DNA of 64,000 nucleotides from Eggerthellaceae bacterium (GTDB taxonomy: Bacteria > Actinomycetota > Coriobacteriia > Coriobacteriales > Eggerthellaceae): assembly GCA_022791455.1 (NCBI GenBank), contig JAAVZC010000003.1, positions 124,001 to 188,000 on the forward strand, read 5' to 3'. Below the pieces are notes generated by a model. The model was not told the origin of the DNA, did not search any database, and was given only the letters and a program-made list of their open reading frames with translations. Position 1 is the first letter of the stretch; every line of letters starts with the position of its first letter. Both the position numbers and the translations under genes were made by a program. Positions 35,120-43,257 of this stretch are shown here, in pieces.

Positions 35120-35917
35120 CTATAGAGCATTGACCACCAGCACCGCCGCGAACATGGCGGCGACGGCGGCGGTTCCGGCGGCGTCGCGCCAGGTGCAGCG
35201 CAAGGGGTGCAGGCGGGTGACGCCGGTGCCGCCGTGGTAGCAGCGGGCATCCATGGCCTGCGAGAGCGTATCGGCATGGCGAAAGGCGCTCGAGAACAGC
35301 GGCACCATGAGAGCGGTGAGCGACTGCAAACCGCCGCGGAAGGGGTTCGCCGTGAAGCGAGCGCCGCGACTCACCTGGGCGCGGTAGACGGTGGCCAGCT
35401 CTTGGGCGAACTGCGGAAGGAACCGCAGGGCAATGCCCAAAATCATGCCCATCTCGTGAGCCGGCAGCCCCACGCGGGCAAAGGGAGCCAGCAACCGCTC
35501 GAAGGCAGCGGTGATGTCGAGGGTCGTGGTAGTAAGGGTGAGCAGGCTCACGGCCATGAGCAGCAACAGCAGCCGCACCGCAATGAAGGCGGCGGATTGC
35601 AGGCCTTTTTCGCTCACGCAGATGATCCACCACTGGAAGTAGACCTCGCCCCCTTGCACGAACAGCACGTTCAACAGCGCCGTGAACAGCACCAGCACCA
35701 AAAGCGGGCCGATGGAGCGCAAGGCCGTGAGCGGCGGGATGTGGGCAAAGCCATAGAAGACGAGCACGAACAGGGCAGCAACGGCCAGGCTTGCAGGGGT
35801 AGCGGCGCAGAAGATGGCCACGATGAGAGCGAGCGACAGCAGGAACTTCACCCGCGGATCCATGCGGTGAACCAGACTCTCTTCCGGCCAGTACTGGCCC
35901 AGGAGCACCCTATTCAT
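35120..35917 (-). CDS. ecfT: ECF transporter transmembrane subunit EcfT
   Basis: The ATG at 35917 overlaps the ecfA2 stop by eight bases and gives 265 residues. Membrane segments alternate with 'HRMDPRVKFLLSLALIVAIF' at the start and the coupling helix 'ARGA/SRGARFTANPFRGG' region near residue 195, the typical EcfT short Ala-Arg-Gly motif being 'SRGAR' here. A last hydrophobic stretch ends the protein. It links the two ATPases to the substrate-binding RibU in the membrane. Because EcfT-A-A' modules may be shared by several S-components, it could also serve other vitamins. Confidence 0.9.
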   Translation of the reverse strand: MNRVLLGQYWPEESLVHRMDPRVKFLLSLALIVAIFCAATPASLAVAALFVLVFYGFAHIPPLTALRSIGPLLVLVLFTALLNVLFVQGGEVYFQWWIICVSEKGLQSAAFIAVRLLLLLMAVSLLTLTTTTLDITAAFERLLAPFARVGLPAHEMGMILGIALRFLPQFAQELATVYRAQVSRGARFTANPFRGGLQSLTALMVPLFSSAFRHADTLSQAMDARCYHGGTGVTRLHPLRCTWRDAAGTAAVAAMFAAVLVVNAL

Positions 35918-36827
35918 GGAGAGATCCTTCGAGGGCATCGGCTATGGCGCTGGCCAGGGATTCTTCGCTGTGGAGGCCTTTGGGGAGGGGGAAGTTGGCT
36001 TCGCGCAGGCTGTTCGCGAACCGCACCGGGGCCGGCAGCCCCAGGCCAACGGCAGTCAGAGCATCGCCATCGGCAAACACTTCCTCCGGCGCTCCCAGCC
36101 GAAGCACGCGGCCCTCCGACATGACCAAGATGCGGGTGGCCAGGGCATACAGGTCATCCATGGAATGGGACACCATCACCACCGTAGTGCCCTGGGCATG
36201 CAGTTGCTTCACCATCGCCAAAAAGTCCTCGCGCGAGCGCGGGTCGAGCCCCGCCGCCGGCTCGTCGAGCACCAACACCTCGGGGCGGCAGGCCAGAACA
36301 CCCGCGAACGCCACCCGTCGCTGCTGGCCGCCAGAGAGGCTGAAAGGAGACCGGTCGCGCAGTTCGTCGAAGGAGAGCCCCACTCGCTCCATCGACTCCC
36401 GCACCCGCTCCTCCAGCTCATCCGCCGGCACGCCGAAATTGCGCGGGCCGAAGGCCACGTCCTCGAACACCGTAGGGGCGAACAGCTGGCTTTCCGGATA
36501 CTGGAACACCAGCCCCACCCGTGCGCGCACTTCGGTGGCCACCTCCTTGCGGGCCAGGTCGGCGCCATCCGCCAGCACCCGCCCTTCGGTGGGATGCAGA
36601 AGCCCGTTCATGTGCTGGATGAGGGTGGACTTTCCCGAGCCCGTGTGGCCGGCAATGCCTAAGAACTCCCCCGGCTCTACCGCGAAGCTCACCTCGCGCA
36701 GCGCCCAGCGCGCATCGGGGGAATTGCCCCACTCGGCCTGGCGGTCACGCTTCTTCCGCTTTTTGCCGGTGCGCTCCGCCTCTTTCCCTGCGTAGGAGTA
36801 GCTTACATTTTGGAATTCAAGGCGCAT
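35910..36827 (-). CDS. ecfA2: ECF transporter ATPase EcfA2
   Basis: From the ATG at 36827 (AGGAGGAGCT upstream; overlaps the ecfA1 stop by 25 bases) it has 305 residues. Walker A 'GHTGSGKST', Q-loop 'VFQYPESQLF', signature 'FSLSGGQQRRVAFAGVLA', Walker B 'VLVLDEPAAGLD', switch His 'MVSHSMDD'. The YPE after the Q-loop is the usual EcfA2 mark. A basic insert between residues 16 and 38 ('KEAERTGKKRKKRDRQAEWG') lies before the Walker A strand and is unusual for the family. It forms a heterodimer with EcfA1. Confidence 0.92.
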   Translation of the reverse strand: MRLEFQNVSYSYAGKEAERTGKKRKKRDRQAEWGNSPDARWALREVSFAVEPGEFLGIAGHTGSGKSTLIQHMNGLLHPTEGRVLADGADLARKEVATEVRARVGLVFQYPESQLFAPTVFEDVAFGPRNFGVPADELEERVRESMERVGLSFDELRDRSPFSLSGGQQRRVAFAGVLACRPEVLVLDEPAAGLDPRSREDFLAMVKQLHAQGTTVVMVSHSMDDLYALATRILVMSEGRVLRLGAPEEVFADGDALTAVGLGLPAPVRFANSLREANFPLPKGLHSEESLASAIADALEGSLHE

Positions 36828-37648
36828 AGCTCCTCCTTCAGCGCTTCTTCGGTGATGCACGGGCGCACGTCCACGCCGCGTCGCCGCAGCTCAAGGGAAA
36901 GGCGGCAGGCAAACGGCACCTCCAGCGACAACTCTTGCAGTTCTTCCGCCCGCACCAGCACCTCGTCCGGCACGCCATCCATGCGGATGCGGCCCTTGTC
37001 CAGCACCACGATGCGCTGCGCCTGAGCCGCCTCTTCCATGAAGTGGGTGATCATGACAATGGTCATTCCCTCTTCGTGCAGCTGCCGCACCACGCGCATC
37101 AGGCCCTTGCGGCCGCGCGGGTCCAGCATAGCGGTGGCCTCGTCCAGAATCAGGATGGCCGGGTCCATGGCCAGGATGCCGGCAATGGCCACGCGCTGCT
37201 TCTGGCCGCCGGAAAGGGCGAAGGTCTCGTGCTCCTCGAACCCCTGCAGCCCCACTTCCGCGAGCGCGTCTGTGACCCGCTGCCGCAGCTCAGGATTGGG
37301 AATCCCCAAGTTCTCCGGGCCGAAGGCCACGTCGTTCTCGATGAGGGAAGCCACCAGCTGGTCATCCGGGTTTTGGAACACCAGCCCCGCGTTCGATCGG
37401 ATGAAGTAGGTGAACTCCGGATCCGCCGTGTTCTTCCCGAACACTTCCACCTCCCCCGCGTCCGGCACCAGCAGCGCGTTGATATGCTTGGCGATGGTGG
37501 ACTTTCCCGACCCGTTGCCGCCGAGCAGGCACAAGAACTGCCCCTGCGGCACAGAGAGGTTCAGCCCGTCGAAGACGAGGGTCTTGCCGTCATAGGAAAA
37601 CGCCGTGTCGCGGAAATTCACGAATTGGCTGTCGGAGGCGTGGCTCAT
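36803..37648 (-). CDS. ecfA1: ECF transporter ATPase EcfA1
   Basis: A 281-residue ATPase with Walker A 'GGNGSGKST', 'VFQNPDDQLVA' (NPDDQ is the EcfA1 mark), signature 'FALSGGQKQRVAIAGILA', Walker B 'ILILDEATAMLD' and 'MITHFMEEA'. GGAAAGGAAG precedes the ATG. It lies 27 bases after ribU and forms the other half of the ATPase pair. Confidence 0.93.
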   Translation of the reverse strand: MSHASDSQFVNFRDTAFSYDGKTLVFDGLNLSVPQGQFLCLLGGNGSGKSTIAKHINALLVPDAGEVEVFGKNTADPEFTYFIRSNAGLVFQNPDDQLVASLIENDVAFGPENLGIPNPELRQRVTDALAEVGLQGFEEHETFALSGGQKQRVAIAGILAMDPAILILDEATAMLDPRGRKGLMRVVRQLHEEGMTIVMITHFMEEAAQAQRIVVLDKGRIRMDGVPDEVLVRAEELQELSLEVPFACRLSLELRRRGVDVRPCITEEALKEELCALNSKM

Positions 37649-37675
37649 AGGCTTCCTTTCCCGCGCTTCAGTGCG

Positions 37676-38362
37676 TTAGCGACCTTTGACCTGCTGCTTT
37701 TCCGGCGTGATCAAATTCGACACGGCTTTGTAAATCGCGATGGTAAGCACCGCGTTCAGCAGGCCTTTAAGCAGGTTGAAGGGAATAAGGATGGGAACGA
37801 TCATGGCCACCACGGCATCCAGCGGCACGCCCAGCCATGCTGGGGTGAGCAGTAGGTTGCCCGCCACCGCCATGATCACCGCACCCAGAACGCCCAGCGC
37901 CAGGCCCGCGATGGCCCCCTTGAGGGTATGGACGCGCTTGTACACCATGGCGGAGGGCCACACGATACCCAGAATTACCATGATGTTCATTAGGGCGCCC
38001 GTGAAATCAGCCAGCAGAATACCGTGGGCAATGCAGGAGACGATGCCGCACACCAGCCCCGCCGCCGGGCCGAAGGCAAAGCCGCACACCATGGCAGGCA
38101 TGGCGGAGGCGTCGTACTTGAGCCAGGTGACACCGGGCAGCAGCGGAAACTCCACGAAGGAGAGCAGCACCGAGATAGCGCACAAAAGCGCAATAGTCAC
38201 AAGCGTGCGGGTGGACCAGCGGTTGGTGTTGACCAGCGCCCTTTGCGCCGTGGGAGCCTTCGGAGCCGTCGGCTCCTTCGGCACCTTCACGGGCGCGGGG
38301 GCACTTCCCTCTCCTTGCCCCGCCTGCGCCTGAGAGGAATAATCGATCGGGTTCTTCGCCAT
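37676..38362 (-). CDS. ribU: Riboflavin ECF transporter S-component, RibU-like
   Basis: I use the ATG at 38362 (GAAGGTGG upstream). A reading frame from 38440 would start inside the riboswitch terminator and is rejected. The 228-residue protein has a Pro/Ala-rich cytoplasmic start (about 1-50), then six membrane segments with the RibU-type sequence 'LSFVEFPLLPGVTWLKYDASAMPAMVCGFAFGP' and 'HGILLADFTGALMNIMVILGI'. The FMN riboswitch upstream fixes the substrate as riboflavin or a close relative with good confidence. The extended N-terminus is longer than in Firmicutes RibU. Confidence 0.93.
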   Translation of the reverse strand: MAKNPIDYSSQAQAGQGEGSAPAPVKVPKEPTAPKAPTAQRALVNTNRWSTRTLVTIALLCAISVLLSFVEFPLLPGVTWLKYDASAMPAMVCGFAFGPAAGLVCGIVSCIAHGILLADFTGALMNIMVILGIVWPSAMVYKRVHTLKGAIAGLALGVLGAVIMAVAGNLLLTPAWLGVPLDAVVAMIVPILIPFNLLKGLLNAVLTIAIYKAVSNLITPEKQQVKGR

Positions 38363-38420
38363 GACGGCCACCTTCTTTCTCCGGGGAACTGGACTTAAGA
38401 ACAGGTGCGCCTCTTTCCCC

Positions 38421-38462
38421 GAAAAAGAAACGAGCCCCATGAATTCCCTTCATGAAGGCTCG
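38421..38462 (-). terminator. Riboswitch-controlled terminator before ribU
   Basis: On the minus strand CGAGCC..CATGAA pairs with TTCATG..GGCTCG, followed by a T-rich TTTCTTTTT. It lies between the FMN aptamer and ribU, so FMN binding should favour termination. Confidence 0.8.
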
Positions 38463-38493
38463 AATGTTCGCTCGAAGCATATGGGATGCCCAG

Positions 38494-38635
38494 CGAATCT
38501 GCCTCTTCCATCCGGACTATAACCGTTGGCTCTGGAATTGCACCAGATCAGCCTGCATTGCGCAGGGTCGCGGGCTTGCCGAGGAACCGGTTTACCGCCA
38601 GTGGGGAATTGCACCCCGCCCTGAAACAGAATTCA
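38494..38635 (-). ncRNA. FMN riboswitch (RFN element)
   Basis: Read on the minus strand the region has the hallmark RFN parts in order: 'GGGCGGGGTGCAATTCCCC', 'ACTGGCGGTAAACCGG', a middle hairpin with 'CCTGCGCAATGCAGG', 'GATCTGGTGCAATTCCAGAG', 'CCAACGGTTATAGTCCGGAT' and 'GGAAGAGG'; the ends GAATTCTG and CAGATTC close P1. It binds FMN and controls ribU-ecfA1-ecfA2-ecfT and the flavin-binding protein gene through the terminator downstream. Confidence 0.96.
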
Positions 38636-38643
38636 CAGGCGCT

Positions 38644-38672
38644 ATTGTAGCCGTCTACTCGAAGCGGTACAA
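38644..38672 (-). promoter_or_regulatory. Promoter of the riboswitch operon, inside the end of the DUF1292 gene
   Basis: On the minus strand TTGTAC (38667-38672), a 17-base spacer and TACAAT (38644-38649). The predicted start point falls right at the first bases of the RFN element. The promoter overlaps the last codons and stop of the upstream gene. Confidence 0.7.
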
Positions 38673-38984
38673 GTCGGCGGTGGCCTGTTTGAAGTCCTCG
38701 TACACCTCAGCGGCGATGGCTTCGTCTTCCACTAGTTCGAACGCGGCCGGCTGGCCCTCTTCGTCCAGCTCCGTCACTTCCAGCAGCAGCACCTCGCCGC
38801 TCGAAAGCGCCGGGTTGTCGCTGTCCACCGGGAAGAAGAAGCCGTAGGACTTGCCCTCGTGCAGAACCAGGCCCAGAAACTCCAGGTCCAGGCCATCGCC
38901 CTTCTCGTCCTGAAGGCTGATGATCACACCCTCCTCGGTGGGCGGGCAGAAGTTGGGGGCACTCCCCGTACGAATCTCGGCCAT
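38655..38984 (-). CDS. DUF1292-like acidic protein
   Basis: A 109-residue acidic protein (AAAGGAGAACC upstream of the ATG). The core 'GVIISLQDEKGDGLDLEFLGLVLHEGKSYGFFFPVD...EVLLLEVTELDEEGQPAAFELVEDEAIAAEVYEDFKQ' is the DUF1292 pattern, found in Firmicutes and Actinobacteria next to RNA and Holliday-junction genes; the function is unknown. The 3' end holds the promoter of the flavin operon. Confidence 0.82.
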   Translation of the reverse strand: MAEIRTGSAPNFCPPTEEGVIISLQDEKGDGLDLEFLGLVLHEGKSYGFFFPVDSDNPALSSGEVLLLEVTELDEEGQPAAFELVEDEAIAAEVYEDFKQATADLYRFE

Positions 38985-39026
38985 GGTTCTCCTTTCGTCG
39001 ATACGTCTCCCCGACTGTAAACGTTG

Positions 39027-39122
39027 TCATCCTGAGCGGAGCGCATAGCGCGGAGTCGAAGGATCTCCTCAGCCGGAAGAGATCCTTCGACTCCGGCCTT
39101 ACGGCCTGCGCTCAGGATGACA
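39027..39122. repeat. Two inverted family A repeats forming a large palindrome
   Basis: GTCATCCTGAGCGGAGCG...GTCGAAGGATCTC and its reverse GAGATCCTTCGACT...GCGCTCAGGATGAC face each other around a short CTCAGCCGGAA spacer, so transcripts on either strand would fold into one long hairpin. It lies between the stop of secDF and the start of the DUF1292-like gene. Confidence 0.75.
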
Positions 39123-39136
39123 AAAACAAGCGAGCC

Positions 39137-41956
39137 TTACTTCCGGTTGTTGCGTTGGCTGCGGCGACGGGCTCGGTCGGAGGCGCGGCCGGCTTTGCGG
39201 GCTGCTTCTTCGGCGGCTTCCAGCATCTCCGCGTCCGTCACGTAGGTTTCACTGGCGCGGTAGGAGGTCTTCGCCTTCTTCTGCACGCTCTCCTGAACCT
39301 TGCGGCGGGCCGCCTCTTCGCTCTTCTCGCGCAGCGCCGCGGTCTCCGCCTCGGTGGCGCCGCTCGCTTCCGCCTGGGCCTTCGCCTCGGCGGCCGCTTC
39401 CTTCTCGATGCGCTCCACCGGAACGCTGGCCAGGGCCGGAGCGCCCGCGCGATCGAACTCGAACAGCCCCACCTCGTCGCCATAGCGCTTCTGCAGACGG
39501 GCGTAACGCGGCTCGCGGGTCTTCCACATGGAATAGAGCGGCGTGGCGATGGCGATGGAGGAATAAGAACCGGCGATAAGGCCGATGGCCATGGCGAAGG
39601 CAAAGTCCTTCAGGGTCTCGCCGCCGAACAGCAGCATGGCGAAAACCGGGATGAACGAGGTGAGCGTCGTGTTGATGGTGCGGATGAACACCTGGTTCAT
39701 GGAGTGGTTCGCCATGGTCATGAAGGTGCAGCGGATGTTCTCGTCCTTCATGTTGTCGTTGATGCGGTGGAACACCACCACGGTATCGTAGAGGGAGTAG
39801 CCCAGAATTGTGAGGAGCGCGGCGATGGTGTTGGGGTTGACCTCGCGGCCCACCAGGGCATAGATGCCCACCACCAGGATAAGGTCGTGGAACAACGCCA
39901 CTACCGCCATGACGCCCATCTTGTACTCGAAGCGGATGGCGATGTAGATGATGATGAGCACGATGGACACCAGGAACGCGATGAGCGACGAAGTGATGAC
40001 GCTCGGACCCCAGTCAGGGCCAATGGTGGTCACTTCGAAGTCGGAGGAGGTGAGGCCCAGCGTTGCCGCTACGGCGTTCGCCACCTCGGTCGCCTCGTCG
40101 GGGGACGTGGTGGTGGTGCGCACCAGGAAGCCCGCCTCGCCGTTGGTGGAGGTGGTCTGAATGACCGCGTCCGGCTCGCCGGCGTCGTTGAAGGCGTCGC
40201 GCATCTGCTCGGTGGTGATGTCGCCGGTGCCGTGGAAGGCGGTGGAGCTGCCGCCGATGAACTCGATGCCGAAGTTCAGGCCGCGCACGCCCACCACCAC
40301 CAGGCAGAGCACCATGGCAACGGCGGCGATGGTCAGCAGAATCTTGCGATAGCCCAGGAAGTTGATGTCGTGCTTGATGAAGCGGCCCTTGATCTTGGAG
40401 AGCTTGTCCTCCAGGCCCTTCGCCTTGGCACCTTCCTCGGCCTCCAGCACCGCGTCGCTCTCAGAGGTGTTCATGAGCAGGCCGGTTTCCGCTTCCGCCA
40501 CCGACACGCCCTCCGCCTCGGCCGCTTCCTTGTACAGGTTGGCGGCGGCGATGGAGTCGGAAATGCCCCAGAGGCCCGGGTTCTTTGCGATCACCTTCGG
40601 CGCCAACAGGCGGATGAGCGGGGCCTTGAACAGCACCATCATGATGATGTCGCAGAAGATGCCGAGCGCGAGCGTCAGGCCGAAGCCCTTGACCGATGCG
40701 CTGGCCAGGAAGAACAGGCAGAGCGCCGACACCAGAGTCACCAGGTCGGCGTCGATGGAGGTGAGGATGGCGTGGCGCACGCCGGACTTCGACGCCGCGC
40801 GCACCGAGCGGCCCATGCGGATTTCCTCACGGAAGCGCTCGAGCGTGAGCACCGAGGAGTCCGCCGCCATGCCGATGGTGAGCACGATACCAGCGATGCC
40901 CGCCAGCGACAGCGAGAACTGGCCGAACCAGGACAGCAGCGCCAGAATGCCCAAGTAGAGCACAGCGAAGATGGCCATGGCGGCCGCCACAATAATGCCG
41001 AGGCCCTTGTAGAAGAACAGCAGGTAGAGCATGACGATGGCCAGGCCGATGAGCGCCACCAGCACGCCGGCGGCCAGTGCCTCCTGGCCAAGCGTCGGGC
41101 CCACCACCTGGGCCTGGGCGTATTCGAAGTTGATGGGCAAAGAGCCGCTCTCCAGCACCGTCTCCAGGCTCTGGGCGTCCTCAAGGGTGTAGTTGCCGGT
41201 GATGGAAACCTGACCACCCGGGATCTCGCCCTGCACCGCGGGGGCGGACTGCACCTCGTCGTCCAGGATGATGACAATCTGGCCATGGTCGGCGGCCAGC
41301 TCCTTGGTGGCGTCGGCAAAGGCCTGCGCGCCCTTGGAGTTCAGGGTAAGGTTCACGGAATAATAGGAAGAGGTCTCGCTCTCGCGGCCAATGTCCACGC
41401 GGGAGATATCGGAGCCGGTGATGAGCGGGGTGTAGGTGCCCGGCTCCACCGTCAGGTGCTCCATCTTGCCCGAGGGGAAGCTGTAGCCGAACTCGTCGGT
41501 GATGGTGCCCACGGTGCCGTAGTCGCCCTGCTCGATCTTTTCCTTCACCTCTTCATCGGTGAAGGAGTCCAGTCGAGCGAACACCAGCTGACCGGTTTTG
41601 CCGATGGTGTTAAGCGCCTCTTGGGAGTCGGACAAACCAGGAATTTGCACCAGAATCTGATTGTCGCCCTGCAGCTGCACGGTTGCCTCGCTGGCGCCGA
41701 GTGCGTTCACGCGGGTCTCGATGATGGCGCGGGATGCCTCCATATCCTCGTCGGTGATGTTGCCGCCGTCGGCGTTCTTGGCGGTAAGCACCACCGAGAG
41801 ACCGCCCTGGATGTCCAGGCCCTGATTGATGCGCTCAGAGGGCGGGGTGAACATGAAGATAGACGCGACCACCAAGATCGTGGTCACCACCAAAAGCCAT
41901 ACGTTTCGCCTATCGTGATTGGCGGCCGGCTTTTTAGTGCTGCGCTCCAGTGCCAT
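39137..41956 (-). CDS. secDF: Fused protein-export subunit SecDF
   Basis: A 939-residue fusion of SecD (1-about 475) and SecF (about 530-800), which use the proton gradient to help Sec export. SecD marks: first membrane segment 'LLVVTTILVVASIFMF', 'LDIQGGLSVVLTA' (the GLDLQGG motif), 'SITGNYTLEDAQSLETVLESGSLPI' and 'GMAADSSVLTLERFREEIRMGRS'. SecF marks: 'GLNFGIEFIGGSSTAFH', 'YDTVVVFHRINDNM' and 'RTINTTLTSFIPVF'. A charged linker and a long Ala/Glu/Arg-rich tail (810-939) are extra to the family core. In many bacteria secD and secF lie next to queA-tgt, as here, though yajC is missing. Confidence 0.95.
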   Translation of the reverse strand: MALERSTKKPAANHDRRNVWLLVVTTILVVASIFMFTPPSERINQGLDIQGGLSVVLTAKNADGGNITDEDMEASRAIIETRVNALGASEATVQLQGDNQILVQIPGLSDSQEALNTIGKTGQLVFARLDSFTDEEVKEKIEQGDYGTVGTITDEFGYSFPSGKMEHLTVEPGTYTPLITGSDISRVDIGRESETSSYYSVNLTLNSKGAQAFADATKELAADHGQIVIILDDEVQSAPAVQGEIPGGQVSITGNYTLEDAQSLETVLESGSLPINFEYAQAQVVGPTLGQEALAAGVLVALIGLAIVMLYLLFFYKGLGIIVAAAMAIFAVLYLGILALLSWFGQFSLSLAGIAGIVLTIGMAADSSVLTLERFREEIRMGRSVRAASKSGVRHAILTSIDADLVTLVSALCLFFLASASVKGFGLTLALGIFCDIIMMVLFKAPLIRLLAPKVIAKNPGLWGISDSIAAANLYKEAAEAEGVSVAEAETGLLMNTSESDAVLEAEEGAKAKGLEDKLSKIKGRFIKHDINFLGYRKILLTIAAVAMVLCLVVVGVRGLNFGIEFIGGSSTAFHGTGDITTEQMRDAFNDAGEPDAVIQTTSTNGEAGFLVRTTTTSPDEATEVANAVAATLGLTSSDFEVTTIGPDWGPSVITSSLIAFLVSIVLIIIYIAIRFEYKMGVMAVVALFHDLILVVGIYALVGREVNPNTIAALLTILGYSLYDTVVVFHRINDNMKDENIRCTFMTMANHSMNQVFIRTINTTLTSFIPVFAMLLFGGETLKDFAFAMAIGLIAGSYSSIAIATPLYSMWKTREPRYARLQKRYGDEVGLFEFDRAGAPALASVPVERIEKEAAAEAKAQAEASGATEAETAALREKSEEAARRKVQESVQKKAKTSYRASETYVTDAEMLEAAEEAARKAGRASDRARRRSQRNNRK

Positions 41957-42108
41957 GAATAAACCTTCTTCTCATTTTCTTGGGAGCGCACTCAAGCGCT
42001 CCGTAAACACAACGTTCCTATTTTGCCACTAAACGCTTCCCTTGGAAACACACGGGCGCTTATTCTCGCTGAAGGAATACAGGTCTTCCCCTAGGTCAGG
42101 GCGCAAAT

Positions 42109-43212
42109 TCAAGAAATATCCGCAGAAACGTCCGCGATGAACATGGCGTCGCCGAAGGAAAGGAGCCGATAGCGCTCTTGCACCGCATGCTCGTAGGCCT
42201 TCATGATGTTCTCGCGGGAAGAGAAAGCGGACACCAGCATCATGAGGGTGGAGCGGGGCACGTGGAAGTTCGTGATGAGGGCGTCCACCGCGTTGAACTG
42301 GTAGCCGGGCAAAATGTAGAGAGAGGTGGCCTCGCGGTTCACGGGACGCACCTTGCCCGTTTTGGCCGCGGCGCTCTCCAGCGAGCGCACCGAAGTGGTG
42401 CCCACGGCAATCACCCGACCGCCCGTTTCCTTCGCACGGTTGACCGCCTCGGCGGCTTCGGGAGAGACGGTATAGAACTCGGTATGGATGGTGTGGGCTT
42501 CGGGGTCTTCCTCGTCCACCACGCGGAAGGTATCGAGCCCCACTTCCAGCTCCACCGTATGCCATTCGGCGCCGGCTGCCTTCACCGCCTCTATGAGCTC
42601 AGGCGTGAAATGCAGCCCGGCAGTGGGAGCGGCGGCGGAGCTTTCCCGCTGGGAATAGACCGTCTGGTACAGCTCCATGTCGCCGGCGTAATCTTTTATA
42701 TAAGGGGGAAGCGGCGTCTTGCCCGCAGCGTGGAGCGCCTCGTCGAGCGAGGGGTAATCGGTGGTGAGGCGGGCGATGCGCTCCCCCTTCTGGCCCTCTT
42801 CCACCCAGTCGACGATCTCGGCCGAAAGGGCCACGTTGCCCTGGGCATCGGGGATATCCACCACCGCGCCGCTGCCGGGCTTGAGCCGCTTGCCGGGGCG
42901 CACGAGCACCTCCCAATAGGCGCCCTGGTTCGTGCGCTCGCCGTAAGCGGGAAGCTCCTGCAGCAGGAACACCTCGGCCGCGCCGCCCGTGCCGCGCTTC
43001 GCGCCCAAAAGCCGCGCCGGCCGCACCCGCGTCTCGTTCACCACGAACACATCCCCGGGGCGCACGAACTCCAGGATGTCCTTGAAAATGCGATCCTGCA
43101 CTGCGCCGGTCGCACGATCCATCACCAGCAACCGGCACTCGTCCCGCACGGACCACGGCTCCTGCGCAATCAGCTCTTCGGGCAAATCGTAATCAAAGTC
43201 AGAAGTAAGCAT
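42109..43212 (-). CDS. queA: tRNA preQ1(34) S-adenosylmethionine ribosyltransferase-isomerase QueA
   Basis: A 367-residue enzyme that adds an epoxy-cyclopentane-diol moiety from SAM to preQ1 in tRNA. It begins 'MLTSDFDYDLPEELIAQEP' and keeps the QueA blocks 'RDECRLLVMDRATG', 'VNETRVRPARLLGAKRGTGGAAEVFLL', 'GKTPLPPYIKDYAGDMELYQTVYS', 'SAAAPTAGLHFTPELI', 'EVGLDTFRVVDEEDPEAHTIHTEF' and 'INFHVPRSTLMMLVSAFSSREN'. It stands between queH (45 bases upstream) and secDF. Confidence 0.96.
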   Translation of the reverse strand: MLTSDFDYDLPEELIAQEPWSVRDECRLLVMDRATGAVQDRIFKDILEFVRPGDVFVVNETRVRPARLLGAKRGTGGAAEVFLLQELPAYGERTNQGAYWEVLVRPGKRLKPGSGAVVDIPDAQGNVALSAEIVDWVEEGQKGERIARLTTDYPSLDEALHAAGKTPLPPYIKDYAGDMELYQTVYSQRESSAAAPTAGLHFTPELIEAVKAAGAEWHTVELEVGLDTFRVVDEEDPEAHTIHTEFYTVSPEAAEAVNRAKETGGRVIAVGTTSVRSLESAAAKTGKVRPVNREATSLYILPGYQFNAVDALITNFHVPRSTLMMLVSAFSSRENIMKAYEHAVQERYRLLSFGDAMFIADVSADIS

Positions 43213-43257
43213 AAGGCTCTTTCTTAGTAAGAATCAGAAAGTGCTTATGCTAACACT

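Noticed and set aside
34692-35633. A 313-residue reading frame through ecfT and the flavoprotein gene
   Set aside because: The first 175 codons lie in a wrong frame of ecfT; only the part from 35108 encodes a recognisable protein.
37676-38440. Longer start of ribU at 38440
   Set aside because: It would begin inside the riboswitch terminator hairpin; the ATG at 38362 has a ribosome site.
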